The notes under the pieces were generated by a model. It ran no database searches. It worked only from the letters and a program-made list of their open reading frames with translations, and was not told the origin of the DNA. Position numbers and translations under genes: made by a program. Shown piece after piece: positions 27,513-36,971 of a DNA stretch of 64,000 nt. Source of the stretch: Paenibacillus sp. NEAU-GSW1 (GTDB lineage Bacteria > Bacillota > Bacilli > Paenibacillales > Paenibacillaceae); NCBI RefSeq assembly GCF_009737085.1, contig NZ_WOVL01000010.1, positions 62,001-126,000 on the forward strand. Reading direction: 5' to 3'. Every line of letters begins with the position of its first letter. Within the stretch, counting starts at the first letter, position 1.

Positions 27513-28439
27513 CTATTTTTTCCGCGCCGCCAACAGCTCTCCAATTAGTGAAATCATCAGCTTGGCTGTGCGGTTTCCTTGATCGAGCAACGGATTCAGC
27601 TCTACAAAATCAGCGGATGCAAGCAAGGGCGACTCACCGAAAGCGCGAAGCGCAATACGCGCTTCCGCGCTGCTAATGCCGCCCGTTACAGGCGTACCCG
27701 TTCCCGGCGCTTCCGTCGGATCGATGCTGTCAATATCGAAGCTGAGATGAATCGCGTCCGCCCCGTCCCCGCCGGCAATGTGCAGCGCTCGCTTCGCCAC
27801 CTCTTCCATTCCTAAGGCGCGAATAGCCGCCATATCGAAATAGGCGACTCCTGAATGTCTCATCCATTGAAGCTCGGCTGGGTCCAGATCCCGTGCGCCA
27901 ATCAACACGACCCGCTGCAGATCCACCGGCTTTGCCGCCGGATGCAGACTGTCGAATGGCAAATCAGTAGTGCCCAGAGCAACGGCTAACGCAATTCCGT
28001 GCATATTGCCGCTTAAGCTTGTCGCTTCTGTATTTAAATCCGCATGCGCATCAAACCAAATAATGCCGGGACGTTCATAATGCGCTGACAGTCCTGCCAT
28101 CGTTCCAATTGCAATGCTATGATCGCCGCCAACAACGACAGGAAACGTGCTTGCGGCAATGGCAGCACTGGCTTGATTAGCGCAAGCGATGCCAATGCCC
28201 ATCACTTCCGCAGCATGTTTCATCGCCGGCACCCTTCCCGCATAGGCTGCGGTCAATTGCCATGCTGGCGAGTTCGATGCTGCAGGCAACGTCGCCTCCG
28301 CTTCACTCGCAACACGAATGCCCCGCTTTGCAAGCTCGCTTAGCAAACCTAACCGCCTGAGCGCGTCCGGTCCATGCTCGCTACCTCTGCAGCCCGCGCC
28401 TAATCCAAACGGCACCGATACTAACGCTACATCCTTCAT
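27513..28439 (-). CDS. rocF: Arginase
   Basis: Hydrolyses L-arginine to ornithine and urea, 308 residues. The binuclear manganese ligands are visible in [15 protein letters not shown] and SFDIDSIDP, with GNMHGIALA and a C-terminal [14 protein letters not shown] that are typical of arginase. It overlaps the end of rocD by 4 nt (ATGA), so ornithine made here feeds the aminotransferase next door. This is arginine catabolism, as in the Bacillus roc regulon. Confidence 0.94.
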   Translation of the reverse strand: MKDVALVSVPFGLGAGCRGSEHGPDALRRLGLLSELAKRGIRVASEAEATLPAASNSPAWQLTAAYAGRVPAMKHAAEVMGIGIACANQASAAIAASTFPVVVGGDHSIAIGTMAGLSAHYERPGIIWFDAHADLNTEATSLSGNMHGIALAVALGTTDLPFDSLHPAAKPVDLQRVVLIGARDLDPAELQWMRHSGVAYFDMAAIRALGMEEVAKRALHIAGGDGADAIHLSFDIDSIDPTEAPGTGTPVTGGISSAEARIALRAFGESPLLASADFVELNPLLDQGNRTAKLMISLIGELLAARKK

Positions 28440-29629
28440 GATTGAAACACTTCCTCGATTCGTTCAAGCCCCCAGTCCAGCTCATCCTGCGTTATCGTCA
28501 GCGGGGGAGCAAAGCGGATCGTTGTATGATGCGTCTCTTTGCACAATACGCCAATCCGGAACAACGCTTCACAATACGCTCTTGCCTGCGCCGACAGCTC
28601 CATCCCGAGGAGCAGCCCTTTGCCGCGCACCTCTATTACATCGCTATGCTGCAGCCGCTCCAGCCTTTGCTTAAAGTAAGCGCCCAGCTGCTCGGCGCGA
28701 ACGGCAAGCTGCTCCTCCTCCAATACATTCAAAGCGGCAATAGCGACCGCGCAAGCTAGCGGATTGCCGCCAAAGGTCGAGCCGTGAGAGCCCGGCTCAA
28801 ACACGCCAAGCAGCTCCTCGCCGGCAGCGATAGCGGAAATCGGCACAACGCCGCCGCCTAAAGCTTTGCCGACGATGTAAGCATCAGGCACAACCCCTTC
28901 CCAATCGCACGCAAAACGTTTACCGGTACGGCCAAAGCCGGTCTGTATTTCATCGGCTATAAACAATACGCGCTGGCTTGCGCAAATCGCATAAGCTTCT
29001 TTCAAATAGCCGTCTGGCGGAATTACGACACCCGCTTCACCCTGTATCGGTTCGACCAGAAAAGCGGCAGTTCGAGGCGTGATCGCTTTTCGGAGCGCTT
29101 CCGCATCCCCGTAAGGAACGACTTTAAAGCCAGGCGTAAAAGGCCCGAAATCATTCCGATACTGCTCCTCCGTCGAAAAAGAAGTAATCGTTATCGTTCG
29201 TCCGTGAAAATTGCCTTCGCAAACAATAATTTCTGCGCCGTCAGCAGGTACGCCTTTTACCCGATAAGCCCAGCGCCGCGCCGCTTTTAACGCCGTTTCG
29301 ACCGCTTCGGCGCCCGTGTTCATCGCTAATATTTTCGTCTTTCCCGTATAGGCAGCCAACTTCTTATACAGCTGACCCAGCTGTTCGCTGTGAAAAGCTC
29401 TGGAGGTGAGCGTCACTTTATCGGCTTGTTCCTTTAACGCTTGGATGATGGCGGGATGGCGATGACCATGATTCAGGGCGGAATATGCGCTCAGCATATC
29501 GAGATAGCGCCGCCCTTCCGGGTCTTCCACCCATACCCCTTCGGCGCGCGCAACAACAACCGGAAGCGGACTGTAATTTCGGGCGCCGAACTTTTCCATC
29601 AGCCGCATCGTTTCAACAGAGCTCTTCAT
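28436..29629 (-). CDS. rocD: Ornithine aminotransferase
   Basis: PLP-dependent class III aminotransferase converting ornithine and 2-oxoglutarate to glutamate semialdehyde and glutamate, 397 residues. Signatures: [67 protein letters not shown] and the PLP lysine in [15 protein letters not shown]. The start ATG (29627-29629) has AAGGAGGG upstream. The Bacillus roc operon is sigma-54 dependent; I see no clear -24/-12 site, only TACAAT as a possible -10. Confidence 0.94.
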   Translation of the reverse strand: MKSSVETMRLMEKFGARNYSPLPVVVARAEGVWVEDPEGRRYLDMLSAYSALNHGHRHPAIIQALKEQADKVTLTSRAFHSEQLGQLYKKLAAYTGKTKILAMNTGAEAVETALKAARRWAYRVKGVPADGAEIIVCEGNFHGRTITITSFSTEEQYRNDFGPFTPGFKVVPYGDAEALRKAITPRTAAFLVEPIQGEAGVVIPPDGYLKEAYAICASQRVLFIADEIQTGFGRTGKRFACDWEGVVPDAYIVGKALGGGVVPISAIAAGEELLGVFEPGSHGSTFGGNPLACAVAIAALNVLEEEQLAVRAEQLGAYFKQRLERLQHSDVIEVRGKGLLLGMELSAQARAYCEALFRIGVLCKETHHTTIRFAPPLTITQDELDWGLERIEEVFQS

Positions 29630-29707
29630 TGGCAAATCCCTCCTTACATCATCCTTATTACTCATTGTACGACCGCTATCGCGCGTCCAATAACCGCCTT
29701 TAAACGC

Positions 29708-29741
29708 AAAAAAAAGAACGCGCCTGCATCAGCGCGTTCTT
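29708..29741 (-). terminator. Intrinsic terminator of ahcY
   Basis: A 10-bp stem AAGAACGCGC / GCGCGTTCTT followed by eight T on the minus strand; the T tract overlaps the stem end. It insulates rocD from ahcY. Confidence 0.92.
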
Positions 29742-29751
29742 GCATTTCTTT

Positions 29752-31014
29752 CTAATCTTCTTTCCAGCTGTCCAAATAAGCGATTTGCTCATCTGTCAGC
29801 TTGTCGATCTTGATTCCAAGCGAATCCAGCTTATAGCGGGCAACTTGGTCGTCAATCTCATACGGCACATTAACGACTTGCTTGCCGATCGCTGCATAAT
29901 TTTCGTTCACATAACGAAGGCCAAGCGCCTGTAGCGCGAAAGTCGTATCCATAATTTCCGCCGGATGGCCGTCGCCGGCAGCCAGGTTGACCAGACGTCC
30001 TTCCGCAAGCACGTAAATGCTGCGGCCGTCTTTTAATTTATATTCCTCAATGTTCTTGCGTACGGTACGAATGCTCGAGGACAACGCCGCCAGCTCAGGC
30101 TTGTTGAATTCAACGTCGAAATGTCCCGCATTCGACAAAATCGCGCCATCCTTCATCACTTCGTAATGCTCGCCGCGAATACAATCGCGATTGCCTGTCA
30201 CCGTAATGAAAAACTCGCCGACTTTCGCCGCTTCGAGCATCGGCATGACGTGGAAGCCGTCCATGTAAGCCTCTACCGCTTTAATCGCGTCAACCTCGGT
30301 TACGATTACATTCGCTCCGAGACCTTTAGCGCGCATCGCTACCCCTTTGCCGCACCAGCCGTAACCGACAACAACGACCGTTTTGCCTGCTACGACAAGG
30401 TTGGTTGTCCGGTTAATGCCGTCGAATACCGATTGGCCCGTGCCATAGCGGTTGTCGAACAAATATTTGCAGAACGCATCGTTAACGGCAACCATCGGAA
30501 ATTGAAGCGTTCCATCTTTTTCCATCGCTTTCAGGCGGATGATGCCTGTCGTCGTTTCTTCCGCGCCCCCGCGAAGATTCTCGCGCAAGTCCGGACGGTC
30601 GTTATGAAGAATCGTAGCGAGATCGCCGCCGTCGTCTATAACGAGATCCGGCTTCGACTCCAGCGCTTTAATATTCAGCTCTTTAAATTCTTGCGGTTCC
30701 GGATTGTACTTCGCGAATACCGTAATTCCGTCCTCGACAAGCGCCGCGCAAACATCGTCCTGCGTGGACAGCGGGTTGCTGCCGGTAATCGTCACATCAG
30801 CGCCGCCGGCTTTAATAACTTTCGCCAAATAAGCTGTTTTTGCTTCTAAATGCAGCGAGATCGTCACCTTCAAGCCTTTAAAAGGAAGTTCCTTCTCAAA
30901 TTGCTCGCGAATCCGGTTCAGCACCGGCATGTGCGCGCTCGCCCAGTCGATTTTCAAATGCCCCTCCGGCGCCAGCGCGATATCGTTTATAATGCTTTTT
31001 TCCAATGCGGTCAT
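29752..31014 (-). CDS. ahcY: Adenosylhomocysteinase
   Basis: NAD-dependent S-adenosylhomocysteine hydrolase, 420 residues, splitting SAH to adenosine and homocysteine. The family regions are clear: SLHLEAKTAYLAKVIKAGGADV, AVNDAFCKYLFDNRYGTGQSV, the NAD-binding VVVGYGWCGKGVAMRAKGLG, TGNRDCI, and DGHPAEIMDTTFALQAL near the C-terminus. Many Bacilli use the Pfs/LuxS route instead, so the whole-enzyme route here is a lineage trait. No riboswitch fits in the 36-bp space upstream. Confidence 0.95.
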   Translation of the reverse strand: MTALEKSIINDIALAPEGHLKIDWASAHMPVLNRIREQFEKELPFKGLKVTISLHLEAKTAYLAKVIKAGGADVTITGSNPLSTQDDVCAALVEDGITVFAKYNPEPQEFKELNIKALESKPDLVIDDGGDLATILHNDRPDLRENLRGGAEETTTGIIRLKAMEKDGTLQFPMVAVNDAFCKYLFDNRYGTGQSVFDGINRTTNLVVAGKTVVVVGYGWCGKGVAMRAKGLGANVIVTEVDAIKAVEAYMDGFHVMPMLEAAKVGEFFITVTGNRDCIRGEHYEVMKDGAILSNAGHFDVEFNKPELAALSSSIRTVRKNIEEYKLKDGRSIYVLAEGRLVNLAAGDGHPAEIMDTTFALQALGLRYVNENYAAIGKQVVNVPYEIDDQVARYKLDSLGIKIDKLTDEQIAYLDSWKED

Positions 31015-31050
31015 TATACGGCCTCCTGCTCCAAATGTAATGCTTTTTTC

Positions 31051-32691
31051 TTATAGATATACGATGCGGTGTCCGCCCGTGCGGTCAAACGGCGCCTCCA
31101 GCAGCCTCTCCAGCCAAGTAAAACCGTAGCGGTTCCAGTAAGCTGTCATATTCAGCACACGCTCCTGCGGCTTGCCTGCAGGCCACAATGAGGACGCGAT
31201 TCGATCCAGCTGGCGTGTTGACGCTTCATATTGCTTATTATGCGCATCCTTTGTTTTCGTTTCTAAATATTCGATCTGCTCAACAATTTTGCGGTGATTG
31301 GTTTCACCGAGCGGCGCAAGGCCGGCTTGAACCGAAGCGGCAAGCGCCAGTATTGGCCCGTACAAATCGTTGAACGACTGTTTGACTGCGGCGAACCGCT
31401 CGTCAATGGCATGCTTATCCTGCTCCATGAGCCAGCGCTGTTTACGCTCTTCGAAACGAAGTCTAACATCCTCGAAGGTCAGATCGTATTTGGCCATATG
31501 TTTCGCTATTGTGCCTTCTACTAACGTGAACGACATACGAGGCACGACGATTGGCATTTCCATGTCCAAACGCCGGAACGCTTCCCCTGTAAGAGACCAA
31601 TACGCGATCTCGCCCGGACCAAGAACGGTGCCAAGAACCGGCAGCAAATAATCCTGCATCAGCGGTCTCGTCAACACATTGTTGCTTAACTGCCAAGGCT
31701 CATGGTCGGCCAGATGCAGCAACTCATCCATTGTCCATACCGACGTCCCTTTGCGATCCCGAAATTTCCCTTCCAGTTTATGCAACAGCGTCCGCTCGTT
31801 CCCTTTCGCAGCTTGAAAAACGAATAAATTGGCGCTTGCCGGGACGACATCCGCTTGAGGTTCATAGCCGAAAGACTTAACCCGTTCAGCTGTCGAAATA
31901 TAGGCCTGTTCCAAATCATCGTTATGTTCAATTAAGCGACGGAACATCGGCGACTCCAGCTTTCGAACAGACGGCTCATCCGCATCGAGGAGAACCAAGC
32001 CTTCCTTGCCGAATAGCAGGGTCAAAATGGCTGCGAAAAGCTCCGACAACGTGCTTGCCCGTTCAGCAGCGGCAGTAAGCTGCTCCATCATCGCCGGTTT
32101 GAATTCGGCATGCGGCAGCGCTTGATCCAGCTCTGCAAGCAGCGAGCGCCACGTTTCCTCGTCAATCGTTGTGCGGCTTACGGAAGTTCTCGCCCCCTCC
32201 GGCCGCTGAACGCCCAGCTTCCGGAGTTCATGGTTGCCCGACATGACATACGTATGGTTGGCTTCGTCCCAATCATGGTCTTCTCCAGCGATCCAGAAAA
32301 CGGGAACGACGGTTCTTCCGAGCAGCTCGGAAGCCCATTTCGCCGCACCGATGATAGAAACTGCTTTATGTACGACCATAATCGGTCCGGACCACAGCCC
32401 CGCTTGCTGACCGCCAACAATTACCGGCGCTCCCTCAGCGATTGCGCCAATTGAAGCGATCATCTCCGGCGACGCACCGAATCGCGTATTGTATGCGCGC
32501 AGTGTTTCCGCCAGCGCAACCGCATCGGCTCGGCTGGCCGCCGTATGCTCGAGACGCTTCATGCGTCTGATCCAATCCTGTTCTTGCTCCGAATGATAGC
32601 CGAATAACGACTCGACCCTTTCATCCGTTCGATGTATATACGCCTCTGTTAACGGCTGAGCGCTTGATAAAGGATATTGCTCGATAAACAT
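31051..32691 (-). CDS. bshC: Bacillithiol biosynthesis cysteine-adding enzyme BshC
   Basis: Putative last enzyme of bacillithiol synthesis, adding cysteine to glucosaminyl malate, 546 residues. Recognised from VIVGGQQAGLWSGPIMVVHKAVSII, VPVFWIAGEDHDWDEANHTYV (nucleotidyl-transferase-like HxxD region), VVPRMSFTLVEGTI and the C-terminal coiled coil that ends MTAYWNRYGFTWLERLL. The start ATG at 32689-32691 gives MFIEQYPLSS; the GGGAGGT site is rather far (12 nt). It lies close to panE and mraZ, as yllA does in Bacillus. Confidence 0.92.
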   Translation of the reverse strand: MFIEQYPLSSAQPLTEAYIHRTDERVESLFGYHSEQEQDWIRRMKRLEHTAASRADAVALAETLRAYNTRFGASPEMIASIGAIAEGAPVIVGGQQAGLWSGPIMVVHKAVSIIGAAKWASELLGRTVVPVFWIAGEDHDWDEANHTYVMSGNHELRKLGVQRPEGARTSVSRTTIDEETWRSLLAELDQALPHAEFKPAMMEQLTAAAERASTLSELFAAILTLLFGKEGLVLLDADEPSVRKLESPMFRRLIEHNDDLEQAYISTAERVKSFGYEPQADVVPASANLFVFQAAKGNERTLLHKLEGKFRDRKGTSVWTMDELLHLADHEPWQLSNNVLTRPLMQDYLLPVLGTVLGPGEIAYWSLTGEAFRRLDMEMPIVVPRMSFTLVEGTIAKHMAKYDLTFEDVRLRFEERKQRWLMEQDKHAIDERFAAVKQSFNDLYGPILALAASVQAGLAPLGETNHRKIVEQIEYLETKTKDAHNKQYEASTRQLDRIASSLWPAGKPQERVLNMTAYWNRYGFTWLERLLEAPFDRTGGHRIVYL

Positions 32692-32792
32692 AGCTCGGCC
32701 AGTACCTCCCAAATGCTTCATAATTTAAAATAAGCAAATTACTTTTATAAATTGATTGTACACAAACGATAAGGGATGCGTCAAAGCAAAGT

Positions 32793-32828
32793 AGAAAAAG
32801 AAAAACAGCTTTTCGATTGAAAAGCTGT
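32793..32828 (-). terminator. Intrinsic terminator of the panE-DUF3397 unit
   Basis: A perfect 10-bp stem ACAGCTTTTC / GAAAAGCTGT with a 4-nt loop followed by TTTTCTTTTT on the minus strand. Confidence 0.88.
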
Positions 32829-32869
32829 CGCGAACGCTTATTTATGAATGACATTTGGATGCCCATTCG

Positions 32870-33265
32870 CTATGCGGCTAATATCGATTGTCCGATCGCA
32901 ATAAACATCAGCAGCAAATAAAGCATGCTCATTGTAAAAAAACCGAGACGCCAGATCGCGCGAAACACTCGCTTCACGTTGACGCTGCCGCGCTTCCGAA
33001 ACTGCGCGTTGCCGAGCAGCCCGCCGCCAATAAGCAAAAAGAGCAAAATGCCGTACAGCCCAAAATGGCTGTTGAATAAGTTGTCGAACAAAACGGCGAC
33101 ACAGCCGATCAGCAGCGCAGTTGTAATGTCCATCGCCAGCCGGAACGCTTTTTTCCGATCGCCGCTAAAAGCCGAATAGCCTAAATAAACGAGGAAGAAC
33201 GGAATGACCGGAATGACGGCCAAATACGCATATAAATATTTAAAGCTGTCATAGATCCAAGACAT
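32870..33265 (-). CDS. DUF3397 membrane protein
   Basis: A 131-residue protein with four predicted membrane helices (about 10-30, 42-60, 68-86, 105-128) and a basic central loop (FRKRGSVNVKRVFRAI). It matches the DUF3397 family, which in Bacillales typically sits between panE and bshC, as here. The second ATG (33263-33265) is preferred because GGGGTG lies 7 nt upstream; the first overlaps that site. Function unknown. Confidence 0.85.
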   Translation of the reverse strand: MSWIYDSFKYLYAYLAVIPVIPFFLVYLGYSAFSGDRKKAFRLAMDITTALLIGCVAVLFDNLFNSHFGLYGILLFLLIGGGLLGNAQFRKRGSVNVKRVFRAIWRLGFFTMSMLYLLLMFIAIGQSILAA

Positions 33266-33283
33266 TCTCATTCACCCCAGTCA

Positions 33284-34273
33284 TCAGGAATTATAGTAAT
33301 CATCGTTATGGTAGTCTCCGTCACTCTGCCGCTTTAATCCGCCGATCATAGCGCAAACCGCATCGTTAAGAGGGGACGCCAGTCCGACCGACCTTGCAAT
33401 TGCACATACGCCGCCGTTAATCCACTCAATCTCTGTTACTCTTCCAGCGCGCACATCCGCCAGCATAGACGAAACGTTTCCTTCCGTTGCGCTGCATACG
33501 TCAAGCACCCTCTGCCAGCCATCCGTTACTGGCGGCATACCGTCAGCTTGAAGTATGGCTGCCGTTTCCTTATAGAGCGCTGCCATTAACTGTTTGCGAG
33601 TAAGGTCATGCGGAAGCTGGCCATTCGTCACGCCAAATAATGCTGTAAGCGGATTAATAACCGCGTTAACCAGCAGTTTTTGGTAAATGCGATTCTTCAT
33701 GTCTTTCGACAAAAGGCTGTGAAATCCTGCCGCTTCTAGCGCTTCCGACAATAATTTTTGGGAAAATAGTTCTATTTCGTTGTTCGAATCGTCAATTGCC
33801 GTCATCGGCCCCCAAAAAAGCTGTCCTTGGCCGGTATGGTCGATCGAAGCCGCATCTATTCGTTTTGCTCCTTCGGTTGTTACGCCAGCATAGATTACGC
33901 TGCGAGGCAATGCCTGGGCGAGCTTGTCCAGATGACCGACCCCGTTCTGCATGCAGAGCAGCCGGCCTCCATCCCCCGCCAGCAACGAAATGCCCTGCAA
34001 CAGCCTGTCGTCGATGTCGCTTTGCTTCACTGTGAGCAGCATCCATTGCGTTCCCTTCCCGCTCTGCGGCTCCCGCAACGAATGCAACGGTGCGCTTTGC
34101 ACTTTTGCAACATTTGCCGCATGATGTTCATCCCGAATGGCAATGCCGCATTTATTCAACGCCTTTGCCTGGCTTTCCGTTCTTGTCCATACGGTAACTT
34201 CCGATCCGGCCATGGCGAGCTTTGCCGCATGAAGCAGACCGATCGCTCCTCCGCCTATTACGTCGATCTTCAA
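33284..34273 (-). CDS. panE: 2-dehydropantoate 2-reductase
   Basis: NADPH-dependent ketopantoate reductase of pantothenate/CoA synthesis, 329 residues. It has a Rossmann start KIDVIGGGAIGLLHAAKLAMAG, the NGVG motif CMQNGVGHLDKL, and the ApbA/PanE C-terminal domain with the catalytic lysine and helix KNRIYQKLLVNAVINPLTALF. The start is TTG (34271-34273) after GGGAGGA, matching the family N-terminus; an upstream open frame has no family similarity. A family member is next to yllA/bshC in Bacillus (ylbQ). Confidence 0.92.
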   Translation of the reverse strand: MKIDVIGGGAIGLLHAAKLAMAGSEVTVWTRTESQAKALNKCGIAIRDEHHAANVAKVQSAPLHSLREPQSGKGTQWMLLTVKQSDIDDRLLQGISLLAGDGGRLLCMQNGVGHLDKLAQALPRSVIYAGVTTEGAKRIDAASIDHTGQGQLFWGPMTAIDDSNNEIELFSQKLLSEALEAAGFHSLLSKDMKNRIYQKLLVNAVINPLTALFGVTNGQLPHDLTRKQLMAALYKETAAILQADGMPPVTDGWQRVLDVCSATEGNVSSMLADVRAGRVTEIEWINGGVCAIARSVGLASPLNDAVCAMIGGLKRQSDGDYHNDDYYNS

Positions 34274-34359
34274 TTGCGTGTCCTCCCAAAGTGATGCGAA
34301 CGTTATAAACTTTCTATTACTAGCATAACTCATCGAACGTATTGCGCAACCCGGAAAGA

Positions 34360-34394
34360 CAAAGAACCGGCAGGAGTATCCGGCCGGTTCTTGC
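34360..34394 (-). terminator. Intrinsic terminator of the RsfA-like gene
   Basis: A 10-bp stem AAGAACCGGC / GCCGGTTCTT followed by TGTCTTT on the minus strand; the T tract is interrupted. Confidence 0.7.
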
Positions 34395-34414
34395 ACGTTT
34401 AAAGCATTTCACTG

Positions 34415-35053
34415 TTATTCGATGCGTTCTAAATTGCCGTTCGCATCCATCTTAAATCTAGGCTTTGCTTCCTCTTCATGATTCAGAACGGTAAGTCTGC
34501 GAGCCCGATCCATAATCTGGATTAACGTTTTATAATCGTCATTTACAGTACGGTAATCGGTCTGCGCGCTGTTTACTTCCCTCGACAGCTTCGCATTTTC
34601 TTCACGCAGCCGATACAGCTCGTCATCCTTTTCTTTCAGTTCTTTCTCAAACGCTTTAATTTGACGATTCACATCTTGATAAGTCGATTTAAATTGGCGA
34701 AGGAATCGAATAACCGAATCCACCGACAGTCCTTCCTCCGATGCGAGCGAATCTGCGCGATCAGATTCAAATACGGCAATCGAAGATACGTGCGGAGCAG
34801 CGACAATCGCTTGCTTTTTCAAATAGTTGCGTTTTTGGCGTTGCTGTTTGGCAATTTGAATCGCTTCTTCATACCGTTTGCGGACACAGCTGTTCCAACG
34901 GAATCCGCATGCCGCGGAAGTCCGTCCGATTCGCTCGCCGACTTCCTCAAATGCTGCTAGCTGGGTACTGCCTTCGCGAATATGGCGTAGTGTAACTTCG
35001 GCGAGAATAAGATCATCGTCCGGACTCCACGCGTCCTGTCTGACTGCTGTCAT
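34415..35053 (-). CDS. RsfA family sporulation transcription regulator
   Basis: A 212-residue regulator. Residues 1-55 form a Myb/SANT-like helix-turn-helix (RQDAWSPDDDLILAEVTLRHIREGSTQLAAFEEVGERIGRT followed by SAACGFRWNSCVRKRY), typical of the RsfA/YlbO prespore regulators. Residues 120-180 form a coiled coil (FKSTYQDVNRQIKAFEKELKEKDDELYRLREENAKL). The ATG (35051-35053) follows GGAGGT by 9 nt. RsfA of Bacillus tunes sigma-F genes in the forespore; this being the orthologue rather than a paralogue is inference. It neighbours panE, as ylbO does. Confidence 0.85.
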   Translation of the reverse strand: MTAVRQDAWSPDDDLILAEVTLRHIREGSTQLAAFEEVGERIGRTSAACGFRWNSCVRKRYEEAIQIAKQQRQKRNYLKKQAIVAAPHVSSIAVFESDRADSLASEEGLSVDSVIRFLRQFKSTYQDVNRQIKAFEKELKEKDDELYRLREENAKLSREVNSAQTDYRTVNDDYKTLIQIMDRARRLTVLNHEEEAKPRFKMDANGNLERIE

Positions 35054-35293
35054 GCGACCAAAACCTCCTAACGTAAAGGCGCTTACTTTATCTCTATGCC
35101 CTTGGTAGAGTTCATAGAATCTATTGGATACTATTTTGTATAACCAAATTTTTATGCTCCCATACCTTCTTTCATGATATAAAATGCCGATATAAAAATA
35201 TGGACATACATAATCCGTTTGTTTTTCGAACAAACTATTGGCAAAAGAGCATGATACAGGCACAAAAATTTAACAATTGATCGTCATTGCTTG

Positions 35294-35322
35294 TTTACAC
35301 TCCAAAGCACAAACGTTATAAT
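35294..35322 (+). promoter_or_regulatory. Sigma-A promoter of the DUF2626 gene
   Basis: TTTACA (35294-35299), a 17-bp spacer and a perfect TATAAT (35317-35322), about 40 bp ahead of the start codon. Confidence 0.8.
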
Positions 35323-35364
35323 GTACAATAGAAATTCGAGGCTCATGTAAGGGGGGATATTTTC

Positions 35365-35601
35365 ATGGCACGCATGTATCGGGTTCTCGGCTTTTGGACT
35401 CTTGTGATCGGATTGATGGCTTTCGCAGGCCACATGACCGAATTCGCGCTTCTATTCTTCGCCCAAGCGGTCGCTTTCGTATTTTTGGGTTATTTGAAGT
35501 TTACGGAGAGAACGTACATAATCATGTTCTGGGGATATATGATCATTTCGTTCGTAGGCTTTACCTATTGGACCGTTTTCAAAATGGGACTTCCTTTCTA
35601 A
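35365..35601 (+). CDS. DUF2626 small membrane protein
   Basis: A 78-residue protein with three closely spaced membrane helices (about 6-24, 28-45, 50-72), ending in YWTVFKMGLPF. It matches the DUF2626 family of short Bacillales membrane proteins (B. subtilis YqgY type). It is preceded by a good sigma-A promoter and GGGGGGA site and followed by a terminator, so it is a single-gene unit. Function unknown. Confidence 0.88.
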   Translation: MARMYRVLGFWTLVIGLMAFAGHMTEFALLFFAQAVAFVFLGYLKFTERTYIIMFWGYMIISFVGFTYWTVFKMGLPF

Positions 35602-35613
35602 TCAAACAGAAAC

Positions 35614-35652
35614 TAAAGGCGCCGCTCTTCGATAAGAGCAGCGCCTTTTTTC
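35614..35652 (+). terminator. Intrinsic terminator of DUF2626, likely bidirectional
   Basis: A stem AAAGGCGC-GCTCTT / AAGAGC-GCGCCTTT with a small internal bulge and 4-nt loop, followed by six T on the plus strand. It also lies at the 3' end of the convergent methyltransferase gene. Confidence 0.88.
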
Positions 35653-36844
35653 ATGGATTGTCATGTTTAGCAAGGACAAGCACTTTAAAGCTTTCGCTCA
35701 TTCCATCGCTTAACAGCAGCTGACGCACCGCGCGATTCCGCTTTGCTGTTTCGCTGAACGGATTGAACGAATCGTCGTTTTGCAGCAGCTCGAGCGCCCC
35801 GTTGTCGATGAGAAATTGCTTTTGCGTATCGTAGTATACCGTTTCCCAACCCGACTCCTCCGCTGCTCTGCGCAAAGCGGTAAACGGCACATGCGCCGTA
35901 AGATCCTGGCTGCCCGGCCGCTCGAAGGGCGAATCTGAAGCCATATGACCGGAATAACATAACAGCGTGCCGTTCATTCGATGCGGCGACGCATATTCAT
36001 CAGCTTCATGACCGTAGTCGATTAATATCAGCCGGCAGTGCCCGGCAATCCTTTTCCCTAGTTCTTCCAGCCAATCCACAGCGGCCAAGGCGATTTCCGT
36101 CACCTGTCCTTCGAGCAAGCAAGTGCCGTCCAGCTCAAGCGTCATTGCAAGCCGATCGTCAGAAGGTTTCATATAAACATACCGAAAGCCTGCTTCTGCG
36201 TTCCCGGCCACGCCTAGCTCGACGATGGTATCGTTCAAACGCATCACGCGATGCACTGGCATTGCATCAACCAGTTCATTGGCGATAATAAATAGCGGCT
36301 CTTCCGCCGCGAGCCCAAATCGCTCCTTCATGTTGCCTTCCATCGCCTCATCCGAACGAAGCAGCTGAAGCGGCTTTCTAAGAACAGCTTCCGCTGCTAA
36401 TGCACAAGCGGACCTTATCTCCTCCCGATGTCTGGGATGATCCTCGATGATCGTCAGTTCGGTCGGACGGGCATCCGCAGGTCGATTGGACCAAACATCA
36501 AGCAGTTGCCGCGACAGTCTTCCTGTGCCCGCTCCCCACTCCGCAACGGCAGGCGTCCGGCCCAGCTCTCCCGAATGCTTGTCAATAGCCGACGCCAAAC
36601 AATGGGCCATCACAGAACCGATATAAGCGCTTGTATAAAAATCGCCGCCGCGTCCAACGCGTACGTCCCCAGAACGATAGTAGCCGCAATTCTCATCGTA
36701 AAGGCACATCTCCATATATTTTGCGAAGCTGATGCAGCGCACTTCATCCCTTATCCCGTCTTCCATGTTATCGCTCCAGCCCCAACTGCCCTGCTCGGCA
36801 ATAAGAGAGGAAATACGCGCTTCCAACGTATCTTTATCTATCAT
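35651..36844 (-). CDS. MidA/NDUFAF7-type SAM-dependent methyltransferase
   Basis: A 397-residue class I methyltransferase. It shows SFAKYMEMCLYDENCGYYRSGDVRVGRGGDFYTSAYIG, the typical N-terminal block of the MidA family, then a glycine-rich SAM loop AVAEWGAGTGRLSRQLLD, IIANELVDAMPVHRV and LILIDYGHEADEYASPHRMNGTLLCY. In eukaryotes the family methylates a complex I subunit arginine; the bacterial substrate is unknown. It is transcribed divergently from the coiled-coil protein gene. Confidence 0.85.
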   Translation of the reverse strand: MIDKDTLEARISSLIAEQGSWGWSDNMEDGIRDEVRCISFAKYMEMCLYDENCGYYRSGDVRVGRGGDFYTSAYIGSVMAHCLASAIDKHSGELGRTPAVAEWGAGTGRLSRQLLDVWSNRPADARPTELTIIEDHPRHREEIRSACALAAEAVLRKPLQLLRSDEAMEGNMKERFGLAAEEPLFIIANELVDAMPVHRVMRLNDTIVELGVAGNAEAGFRYVYMKPSDDRLAMTLELDGTCLLEGQVTEIALAAVDWLEELGKRIAGHCRLILIDYGHEADEYASPHRMNGTLLCYSGHMASDSPFERPGSQDLTAHVPFTALRRAAEESGWETVYYDTQKQFLIDNGALELLQNDDSFNPFSETAKRNRAVRQLLLSDGMSESFKVLVLAKHDNP

Positions 36845-36871
36845 AAGAGACCGCTCCCCTTGTTCTTTTGC

Positions 36872-36900
36872 TTAAACTTTCCAGCCGCATAAGATATAAT
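36872..36900 (+). promoter_or_regulatory. Sigma-A promoter of the exported coiled-coil protein gene
   Basis: TTAAAC (36872-36877), a 17-bp spacer and a perfect TATAAT (36895-36900). Confidence 0.6.
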
Positions 36901-36971
36901 AGATTGAACTGCCGCATAAAATGATTGCTGTATAGGCCAAGCCGATGCATAGGTCAGAGAGGAGGCGGGAA

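Noticed and set aside
29752..31050. SAM or SAH riboswitch in front of ahcY
   Set aside because: Only 36 bp separate ahcY from bshC and no conserved pairing is visible.
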